The notes beneath the pieces are model-generated. The model saw nothing but the letters and a program-made list of their open reading frames with translations. It was not told where the DNA came from and made no database searches. Made by a program: the position numbers and the translations under genes. Positions 15,493 to 21,090 of a DNA stretch of 32,609 nucleotides are shown piece after piece (within the stretch, counting starts at the first letter, position 1; the number at the start of each line of letters is the position of its first letter). Source of the stretch: a bacterium (GTDB taxonomy: Bacteria > Patescibacteriota > Minisyncoccia > Phycocordibacterales > UBA12088); the NCBI GenBank assembly GCA_003252295.1, contig QKEV01000020.1, forward strand, positions 1-32,609, given 5' to 3'.

Positions 15493-15550
15493 AAAAAAGA
15501 CCCCCAAACAGGTGTTGACGTATTTACATCAACATTTGTTTGGAGGTCTT
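15493..15550 (-). terminator. Long-stem intrinsic terminator of R2
   Basis: 26-base arms (15497-15522 and 15525-15550) pair except for a two-base AA/CC mismatch, with two G-U pairs on the minus-strand RNA, followed by TTTTTT. It separates R2 from the 54-aa/recombinase 2 operon. Confidence 0.8.
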
Positions 15551-15735
15551 ACTCTCAATCTCAATTGTTTATTTGAGATACCTCGAATCGAAGAACCATA
15601 GGATCGCTTTTAGGTTCTTTCTGGACTGTGGTTCATCACTGAACCAGACAACTTCTGATAAAGAAGTTCTTGGAGCTTTTGACTTACATCATCATTCTCC
15701 ACGATCTTTGACGTCCGAGGACTTTATATGTACCT
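15493..15735 (-). ncRNA. Structured RNA R2, unassigned
   Basis: A minus-strand unit with its own promoter, TTGACT (15770-15765), 17 bases, TATCAT (15747-15742), and its own terminator at 15497-15550. Hairpins between, in RNA order: AACTTC/GAAGTT (15668-15650), TGGTTCA-GTGA-TGAACCA with a GNRA loop (15646-15629), AAGAACC/GGTTCTT (15619-15591) and TCTCAA/TTGAGA (15578-15559). The repeated GGTTC/GAACC segments can also pair with each other's partners. About 240 bases, no convincing reading frame. RNA class unknown. It precedes the recombinase 2 operon. Confidence 0.65.
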
Positions 15736-15741
15736 GACACA

Positions 15742-15770
15742 ATGATACACACATCGACATCGCAAGTCAA
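15742..15770 (-). promoter_or_regulatory. Promoter of R2
   Basis: TTGACT, 17-base spacer, TATCAT on the minus strand; start expected near 15735. Confidence 0.6.
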
Positions 15771-15772
15771 AA

Positions 15773-16243
15773 TTATTCTTGTGAATTATCTTTACGCAAA
15801 CCAAGTTTTACCAATTCATCAAAGAACGAATCATCAACGACGTACTCTTCTTTATTTATATTCAAATACCTGACATTCCAATGATTCTTATTCGCCCAAT
15901 CATTTCCTACTAGATTCATCGCAACTACCCACTTACTTTGAAGCATTGCTCCGAATGCATTTTGACTATCTACATAAGAGGTAACGATCCATGTACCATC
16001 TTCAACCTGCCACGCTTTGTAATCACTAGATGGATATTCCGCTGTACTTGGCGACAGTAATCTTTCTGTAACAAAATCTTGTGCAGCAATGTATACCTTC
16101 GATGAAGTTACAACATCCTCTTGCGTGCTTTCGCCTGAAAATATATTCCAAAAGAATATAAAAATTCCAAAGAAAAGTATTCCGGTAGCTATGTTTATAA
16201 AAACCTTTTCTTTAGTTGAATAGTCTTCGTATTTTTTATGCAT
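15773..16243 (-). CDS. Membrane-anchored exported protein
   Basis: 156 residues from ATG 16243. A short basic cytoplasmic start (MHKKYEDYSTKEK), one transmembrane helix (about 15-36, INIATGILFFGIFIFFWNIF), then an extracytoplasmic domain with AAQDFVTERLLSPSTAEYPSS and IVTSYVDSQNAFGAML. That pair of motifs recurs, from memory, in small exported proteins of many bacteria and phages whose function is unknown. An upstream in-frame start would fall inside the structured leader. Expression is probably controlled by leader R3, whose terminator-like hairpin touches the start codon. Confidence 0.75.
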   Translation of the reverse strand: MHKKYEDYSTKEKVFINIATGILFFGIFIFFWNIFSGESTQEDVVTSSKVYIAAQDFVTERLLSPSTAEYPSSDYKAWQVEDGTWIVTSYVDSQNAFGAMLQSKWVVAMNLVGNDWANKNHWNVRYLNINKEEYVVDDSFFDELVKLGLRKDNSQE

Positions 16244-16426
16244 AAAAAACCACCTAACTAGTAACGTGGTGGCTGGGTACAAAAAGCCCGCCACCAGGAG
16301 GACCGAAGTCCCTATATGGGTTTCCCCATATAACGTAGAAGACGCCCTGAATGACGGGTTGTTTGTCTTCTACGATTTGCGACCATGCCACCCAAAGATG
16401 GTTTAGGTCTTTTTATTCAATTGTGT
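16244..16426 (-). promoter_or_regulatory. Structured leader R3 with attenuator-like mutually exclusive stems
   Basis: On the minus-strand RNA, in order: CGTAGAAGAC/GTCTTCTACG 10-bp stem (16374-16334), TATATGGG-GAAA-CCCATATA (16332-16313), GGAC-UUCG-GUCC (16311-16300), then GGTGGC(GGG)/(CCC)GCCACC (16295-16268). The last CCACC (16272-16268) can instead pair with GGTGG (16254-16250), which is followed by TTTTTT and the ATG. The upstream stem would act as antiterminator, the downstream one as terminator. GAAA and UUCG loops appear only on this strand. No known riboswitch consensus recognised. Confidence 0.65.
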
Positions 16427-16432
16427 ACCAAG

Positions 16433-16461
16433 ATTGTAGCGCGTATACGCACAAAAACCAA
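16433..16461 (-). promoter_or_regulatory. Promoter of leader R3
   Basis: TTGGTT, 17-base spacer, TACAAT on the minus strand; start near 16426. A GCGTATACGC palindrome (16441-16450) lies within the spacer and may be an operator. Confidence 0.55.
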
Positions 16462-16519
16462 CCTGAGGTCTCACAGAACCATCCAGATTGCATTATTTTG
16501 TTCCAAAAGTACCCAAATG

Positions 16520-16537
16520 TGTCAGATTTGTCAGATT
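16520..16537. repeat. Two tandem copies of a 9-mer
   Basis: TGTCAGATT twice in a row, just after the HTH gene stop codon. Purpose not evident. Confidence 0.6.
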
Positions 16538-16541
16538 TGAA

Positions 16542-16847
16542 CTAACGGTTCATGTAGTCTGGGTGTCTTCTGCTGAGGAAAAACCTTATTGAAGGTCCGT
16601 CTAATTGGTGAATTTTTATCTTTAGCGCATCTTCGGTAATGTCTAACATTTTCTGATCTTCGTATTCAATGCCTTCACGAAACTTTTTGTCAGTACGCAA
16701 CCACCTGTAGTAAGTATCTCTACTTACCCTCGCGATTTTACATATCGCACTGACATTCCTTCCTGCATTACGTTTATAAGCAGCTAAAAATATTTCTTTT
16801 TTTGATTCAATTACACCACAATTATCTTTTCCATCAGAATCATGCAT
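16542..16847 (-). CDS. Helix-turn-helix protein, phBC6A51/terminase-small-subunit-like
   Basis: 101 residues. KKEIFLAAYKRNAGRNVSAICKIARVSRDTYYRWLRTDKKF (about 16-57) is the HTH of the phBC6A51-type family, which resembles phage terminase small subunits and transposase-associated HTH proteins. The C-terminal helices (ITEDALKIKIHQLDGPSIRFFLSRRHPDY) are also typical. DNA-binding, probably phage- or element-derived. Its ATG overlaps the HigA-ImmA stop by 8 bases, so translation is coupled: third gene of the higBA operon. Confidence 0.8.
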   Translation of the reverse strand: MHDSDGKDNCGVIESKKEIFLAAYKRNAGRNVSAICKIARVSRDTYYRWLRTDKKFREGIEYEDQKMLDITEDALKIKIHQLDGPSIRFFLSRRHPDYMNR

Positions 16848-17952
16848 ACATTATTTCTTTTGGTAGATCAGACTTCACTTTTACTAAAGCCCGACGAAAT
16901 TGATTATATCCAAGAATACCCTTATGTTGTAAAAAACCAACCAAAATACCTGGATGAACACCTATTTCTCCACTGATATGCAACAAGGAAGAGGGTCTCA
17001 AAACAACGTTTGTCATACTCAAAACCTCACCTACACCAAGGACTCTGACAGCAAATTCATTTGCCTCTTGTTCTTCCTTTTGAGCACCAAGGTTATTTAT
17101 TTCGTCATGAAAATCTTTATTTGGATGAAGTAATATGTGTCCAATCTCGTGTAATAAGGTAAAGTAAAAATTATCAATCCTATCGTAACGTAGTGACATA
17201 ATAATCACTGGTTCTCTTTCACTAATCCATGTCGCTGCGCCATCAACTCGAGTTTTAGAAAAATGTGGAAGTATAACAACTCGAACACCAAGACTATTCA
17301 GTTTAGCAAGAACTTTCTGAACACCGTCAGTATCTATTGAATATCTTTTTATTTCTTGAGCAAACCGTTGCAAATCTTCGGAACTATATGATGGTGTTTT
17401 TTTTATTTTTTCCGCTAATCTTTTTCCCAACTGAACCCATGTTGCCAAATAACTTTCAACAACAGTCCCACACGAAGATGCACGCAAACACACTTGCATA
17501 CCACTGAGGTTATCCTCCACCCCTTCTCCAAGCAAATCTTCAATTGCTTTTTTTATATCTAAAACAGTTTTTTTGTTAGGTAGATATTTTCGTTTTATCA
17601 ATTCAGCAATAGGATAACGTGCATACAACTCTGAGCGTTCCTTTACTTCATCAACTTTTTTTTGCTCCTTTTTAGAAAGTAAATATGCATCATAATCAGC
17701 TTGCAACCTCAGCCAAAAATCCGGAGTATTACCAATTGCTGCTCCAATAGACTGAGCCAACTCAGGTGTAATGGAACGCTTTTCTTTACAAAGCTCATTC
17801 ACAGTCCTCAAAGGCTCGTCAATTATCTGAGCAAATTCTGTCTGTGTTATTCCACGCTCCTCAAGTTCATCACGGAGATGTTCTCCAGGATGAAATGCAA
17901 GATGTGGCATACTCACTTCTTGTCGGCTTTTCATGTTTTTCATATTACTCAT
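16840..17952 (-). CDS. HigA-type antitoxin fused to an ImmA/IrrE peptidase domain
   Basis: 370 residues. An XRE/HigA helix-turn-helix at about 19-90 (FHPGEHLRDELEERGITQTEFAQ, TPDFWLRLQADYDAY) is followed by a helical linker. The zinc-peptidase domain has HEIGH (267-271) and EANEF (295-299). HigA normally neutralises HigB and represses the operon; the fused peptidase may allow self-cleavage or signal-dependent derepression, as in XRE-COG2856 proteins. The start overlaps the HigB stop by 8 bases; the alternative Met15 directly precedes the HTH. Toxin-first order is usual for higBA. Confidence 0.9.
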   Translation of the reverse strand: MSNMKNMKSRQEVSMPHLAFHPGEHLRDELEERGITQTEFAQIIDEPLRTVNELCKEKRSITPELAQSIGAAIGNTPDFWLRLQADYDAYLLSKKEQKKVDEVKERSELYARYPIAELIKRKYLPNKKTVLDIKKAIEDLLGEGVEDNLSGMQVCLRASSCGTVVESYLATWVQLGKRLAEKIKKTPSYSSEDLQRFAQEIKRYSIDTDGVQKVLAKLNSLGVRVVILPHFSKTRVDGAATWISEREPVIIMSLRYDRIDNFYFTLLHEIGHILLHPNKDFHDEINNLGAQKEEQEANEFAVRVLGVGEVLSMTNVVLRPSSLLHISGEIGVHPGILVGFLQHKGILGYNQFRRALVKVKSDLPKEIMYA

Positions 17953-18232
17953 AATGGTTAGTAATTTCTTGAATCTCTAACTCATCTTCATCTGTTTTTG
18001 AAAACACTAATCTATATCCTTGGTTTAGTCGTATTGAATACTTGTTTACTTCGCCTTTGAGTTTTTCAAAATGGTTACCTTTCACAGCACGTAAATCATT
18101 TTCATTTGTGGCTGCTTTTATCTTTTGCATTTTTTTGAAAAAAGCTCTTGCAACCCCATCAGGATACCTATTTGCTCCAATTCCTTTGGTGTACATTTTT
18201 GCTAGACCCGAGTCCCTGAAATAAAAATTCAT
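17945..18232 (-). CDS. HigB-type mRNA interferase toxin
   Basis: 95 residues from ATG 18232 (GTG 18256 is a possible earlier start). RelE/HigB fold: MNFYFRDSGLAKMYTKG, a helical middle with FFKKMQKIKAATNENDLRAVKG, and the hallmark C-terminal strands KYSIRLNQGYRLVFSKTDEDELEIQEITNHY. It cleaves mRNA on the ribosome in the family. Strong promoter upstream; the antitoxin follows with overlap. Confidence 0.9.
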   Translation of the reverse strand: MNFYFRDSGLAKMYTKGIGANRYPDGVARAFFKKMQKIKAATNENDLRAVKGNHFEKLKGEVNKYSIRLNQGYRLVFSKTDEDELEIQEITNHYE

Positions 18233-18271
18233 ACTGTACTTTGTAACAGCTAACACCTTTCATGTAAACCT

Positions 18272-18300
18272 ATTTTATGCTTTTTTTGTATACTTGTCAA
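18272..18300 (-). promoter_or_regulatory. Promoter of the higBA operon
   Basis: TTGACA (18300-18295), 17-base spacer, TAAAAT (18277-18272) on the minus strand. A GTATAC palindrome next to the -35 element may be part of a HigA operator. Confidence 0.7.
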
Positions 18301-18353
18301 CAGGTTATACACATATTTTGTAATATATCACATTTACATTTTTACGTTTTTTA

Positions 18354-18381
18354 CAATTTTTATTTGTCAAAATAAAAATTG
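18354..18381. repeat. AT-rich inverted repeat between higB and HNH gene
   Basis: CAATTTTTATTT / AAATAAAAATTG (12-bp perfect arms, loop GTCA). A terminator or operator in the divergent intergenic region; no GC core, so a strong terminator is unlikely. The rest of the gap to 18442 shows only a possible promoter for the HNH gene (TTGACC-17-TATTTT). Confidence 0.5.
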
Positions 18382-18442
18382 AAGAGTATAATCATGTTGG
18401 TCATCTTTGTTGACCACATTACTAGATAAACATATTTTCGAT

Positions 18443-18724
18443 ATGTTTTCAGATGAACAACTTGTGCAGGCTGTTTGGAACAAGGCGACAATTGTCCCAA
18501 GCATGAACTCTGCCCTGATGCGCATGGATAACTGTGGCGCATTCATCAAACGTTCTGAGTATGGTAACCGCAACAGTGCATATGGATGGGAGATGCACCA
18601 CATCATCCCTGAATCACGAAACGGTTCAACAACACTCGGGAACCTTATTCCACTGCAGTGGCAAAACAATCTTCGAACTGCAGATAACACACACCTGCTC
18701 TGTGTTATTGGAAACAACAGGTAG
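18443..18724 (+). CDS. HNH endonuclease-fold protein
   Basis: 93 residues. NCGAFIKRSEYGNRNSAYGWEMHHIIPESRNGSTTLGNLIPLQWQNNLRTAD contains the HNH core: HHI (catalytic His region), Asn of GNLIPL, and NNLR. The zinc-binding Cys pairs of many HNH enzymes are absent, as in this 'YGNRNS.YGWE.HHI.P' subfamily. Probably a DNA nuclease of unknown target. The start is the second in-frame choice (18443); a -10-like TATTTT lies only 4 bases upstream. It is convergent with the AAA-TOPRIM gene. Confidence 0.8.
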   Translation: MFSDEQLVQAVWNKATIVPSMNSALMRMDNCGAFIKRSEYGNRNSAYGWEMHHIIPESRNGSTTLGNLIPLQWQNNLRTADNTHLLCVIGNNR

Positions 18725-18725
18725 C

Positions 18726-18755
18726 AAAAAGAACTGACGTTTGCCAGCTCTTTTT
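18726..18755 (+). terminator. Intrinsic terminator after the HNH gene
   Basis: AAAAAGAACTG/CAGCTCTTTTT (one mismatch) with an 8-base loop and a T-rich 3' arm; it starts right after the stop codon. Confidence 0.75.
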
Positions 18756-18769
18756 GATCTTTTCTTTGT

Positions 18770-18793
18770 GAGACACTCCATATGGAGTGTCTC
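18770..18793. repeat. 24-bp perfect palindrome
   Basis: GAGACACTCCAT / ATGGAGTGTCTC, no spacer, between the convergent HNH and AAA-TOPRIM genes. It could be a bidirectional terminator component or a protein site. Confidence 0.85.
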
Positions 18794-18870
18794 TTGTATT
18801 CTAGAAGACCTAGATACATGAAAGCAAGAATAATATATCATTACCTGTTGATTCTTCACCTCTATTGTCA

Positions 18871-20445
18871 TCAAGACTGAAAGATGTCAGCTTCTAAAAA
18901 ACTATACACAGCTGTTTCTGACCTTACATGCTTAGCAAGTTCTATCATAAAACTATCTGGTGACCCTCTAAAATCGCACATTTGAGTTAGCTGGTTGGAC
19001 TTTTCGCCTTTCAAATCTTCTTTCTTGATGTCTATAACAATCTCATCAAAGCGATTCTCATCAAAAGCAACACCAACACTTTGGCAGTAGAGTTTCAAAA
19101 TTTCTTTATCAAAAAGATAATTTTCAATTTCTCTTCTATAGAGCATTCTGTTTGAACCATTTTTACCAATAAAAGCTTTTCTTTCTTCTTGCGTGAGACC
19201 ATCTCTATCTTTCAGTCTAAATACCTCTACACCAACAAAAGCCTTTGATAATATACTCAAAGCTAAAGAAGAGTTTGCTACCATATCAGCACCTCCTGCT
19301 GATATAAATAAACTATCGCTGTGTTCTATTTCAAATATTTGGTTATAAACCTGAGCATCAATACCCTGCTCCTCCCCATTTGCGGACGGATCAGGTCTTC
19401 CTTCACAATAAAATATTTTTTCAGGGGCCATTAGTCCAGTAATGTCTTCCAGAGCGGTTTCAAAAATTCTCACCCAATTTCGTCGAGAAAGCTCTATAGG
19501 TACAGCAGTTTTCGTGCCATTGAAATAATCTTGTTGGGAGAAGTCTATTACTTGAACTTTATCCTTCAACTCACTTTGAAGTGCCCTCAAAAAACCAATA
19601 CTATGTGTAGCCACCCAAAGTTGGCAGTTTTCAGGTATGAGTCTTTCTATCTCCAACAACAAACGTCTCTGCACTGCTGTATTTAGATGCAACTCAGGTT
19701 CATCAATACAATAAACCGTATCATCAAAATGTTTTATACGTATAATTAGATCAATGATTATGTCGACCACCTCCTTCTCACCAGAACTCAAATTATCGTA
19801 AGGAAAGTCAATCGATGAATCCTTTTCAAAGTAAAGTTGACCTCTGTCGTCCACAATATTACCGAGTGAAGAAATTTTTACATCCAACACTTTTGAGAGA
19901 ACGCTGTTTATTTCACCAATTATACGTTCACGTACCTCTTTGCCAGTTTCTCCAGATTTATCATCCGTGAATGCTGTGAGAGCATCACCCCAGAGACGCT
20001 CATAATTTTCCTCAAGTCTCTTATCTAAATCAATTGAACTAGTAGGGCCATTTGTATTTTCAATAATATCTTTGTGCGATTGCAAACTTTTTGCTTTCAA
20101 CTTCGGAGTAAAGCGATACGAATTCCTTATATGAAAACTTTTTCTACCGATACTATCTTCTGTGTTCGCGGGCTGAATTTTCACGGAATCATACTTATTA
20201 TATTCCTCTGTTTTTTTCTTTGGGTCTCGACTAAAAAAGAGTTTGGAAAAGAAACTCGGTTCCTCTGAAGCGCGATGATAAGTCCTGTGGTTTTTCATTT
20301 CTTCTTCAAAAGCATCAAAAACAGAACTTTTACCGCTCCCGTTTGGCCCCACCAAGGCAATCACTTTCTTAGGACTATCGCTAAGATCGATGGTCAAATC
20401 GTCAAACCTTTTGAAGTTTATTAGTTGTACTTTTTTTATCCGCAC
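18871..20445 (-). CDS. AAA ATPase-TOPRIM/DUF4435-like protein (OLD/PARIS-like)
   Basis: 524 residues. SMC/ABC-type ATPase: GPNGSGKSS (33-41, Walker A), LSSGEKEV (219-226, signature), VYCIDEPELHL (Walker B, about 244-254), ATHS (279-282, switch His). The C-terminal third carries TOPRIM-like acidic motifs: IFYCEGRPD (Glu about 348), FRLKDRDG (Asp pair 413/415) and YRREIENYLF, the last typical of DUF4435. This order occurs in OLD nucleases and in fused PARIS AriA-AriB proteins, both anti-phage factors. No separate AriB or reverse transcriptase is adjacent. GTG start with a G-rich upstream sequence. Confidence 0.85.
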   Translation of the reverse strand: MRIKKVQLINFKRFDDLTIDLSDSPKKVIALVGPNGSGKSSVFDAFEEEMKNHRTYHRASEEPSFFSKLFFSRDPKKKTEEYNKYDSVKIQPANTEDSIGRKSFHIRNSYRFTPKLKAKSLQSHKDIIENTNGPTSSIDLDKRLEENYERLWGDALTAFTDDKSGETGKEVRERIIGEINSVLSKVLDVKISSLGNIVDDRGQLYFEKDSSIDFPYDNLSSGEKEVVDIIIDLIIRIKHFDDTVYCIDEPELHLNTAVQRRLLLEIERLIPENCQLWVATHSIGFLRALQSELKDKVQVIDFSQQDYFNGTKTAVPIELSRRNWVRIFETALEDITGLMAPEKIFYCEGRPDPSANGEEQGIDAQVYNQIFEIEHSDSLFISAGGADMVANSSLALSILSKAFVGVEVFRLKDRDGLTQEERKAFIGKNGSNRMLYRREIENYLFDKEILKLYCQSVGVAFDENRFDEIVIDIKKEDLKGEKSNQLTQMCDFRGSPDSFMIELAKHVRSETAVYSFLEADIFQS

Positions 20446-20629
20446 CCCCAGATACTACCTTCTTATCTGTTCTATTACCAGTATGTGGTAGATACAGAAA
20501 TACTTTTTATATAGTTTGCAACGTATTTCCTATCTCTTTTCGCTTCTGCAACAAGTTGTAAGCCTCAAAAACCCAGCTTTGTAACTGGTTCCATCTTTTT
20601 TGAATCACGTCCACCAATTACAAAAACGA
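20446..20629. other. Non-coding gap upstream of the AAA-TOPRIM gene
   Basis: A/T-rich, no convincing reading frame. The open minus-strand frame that crosses 20565-20897 runs through the terminator and ssrA-like sequence and is not treated as a gene. Confidence 0.5.
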
Positions 20630-20654
20630 GCACGCGACGAGCGTGCCGTTTTTT
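20630..20654. terminator. Bidirectional intrinsic terminator
   Basis: GCACGC/GCGTGC (20630-20635/20641-20646) with TTTTTT on the plus side (20649-20654) and TTTTT on the minus side. On the minus strand it follows the ssrA-like 3' end directly, as expected for a tmRNA or tRNA gene terminator. Confidence 0.75.
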
Positions 20655-20657
20655 GTT

Positions 20658-20705
20658 TGGTGGAGATGGAGCAAGCAAACTGCTTTGCTTGCGTCGGGAA
20701 TCGAA
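20658..20705 (-). other. Interrupted copy of the ssrA 3' end, inverted (possible att relic)
   Basis: Minus strand: TTCGATTCCCG (20705-20695) then CCATCTCCACCA (20669-20658). In ssrA the same 11-mers TTCGATTCCCG (6669-6679) and CCATCTCCACC (6680-6690) are contiguous. Here 25 bases intervene, mostly an inverted repeat GCAAGCAAA/TTTGCTTGC (20671-20692). The T-stem 5' half is not complementary any more, so this cannot fold as a tmRNA end. The encoded ACCA, missing in ssrA, is present here. Confidence 0.6.
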
Positions 20706-20937
20706 GCGCGGAGCTATGTTCTGAGTCCAATTCCTAGGACAAAGAACAAGCGAGCGTAGACGAAACGCACTTACTATCTTTCTAAGCATGCGCAAGAAAG
20801 TAGTTAGTGACGTATCGTCATTCCCCTCAAAATACAGAATGCGGAGCATACAATTAAAACGCAAAACACTGAGGTGAGCTGACACCAATTCCCGCAAAAT
20901 ACAGCATGCAAAGCATACCTTTATACGAAGTTAAAAG

Positions 20938-20973
20938 AAATACTGATTAAAATACGTATTTTAATCAGTATTT
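20938..20973. repeat. 36-bp perfect palindrome
   Basis: Two 18-base arms with no spacer, centred at TAC|GTA (20955/20956). AT-rich apart from CTGA/TCAG. It lies 118 bases after the gltX stop and could act as its terminator, since T-rich sequence follows on both strands, or as a binding site. Confidence 0.85.
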
Positions 20974-21090
20974 TTTATATAACACTTTTTAGAGATTAAT
21001 TGTACCTGTCCCTATTTCCACATCATCAAACCAAATGCTCCGGCAAGCGTTTAATCATTGAAGATTGGAAGAAATAATCCTGTAAGTATA

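Noticed and set aside
15540-15737. 65-codon open frame antisense to R2
   Set aside because: No ribosome site or promoter, and the hairpins and terminator define a transcript on the other strand.
6691-20657. Direct-orientation second att copy of the ssrA end on the plus strand
   Set aside because: I looked for CCATCTCCACC or the T-arm sequence in the same orientation and found none; only the inverted, interrupted copy at 20658-20705 is present, so the right boundary of the island remains open.
20565-20897. 110-codon open frame on the minus strand
   Set aside because: It crosses the ssrA-like relic and the terminator hairpin, has no ribosome site, and its sequence is low-quality (Arg/Ser/Pro-rich) like antisense of structured RNA.
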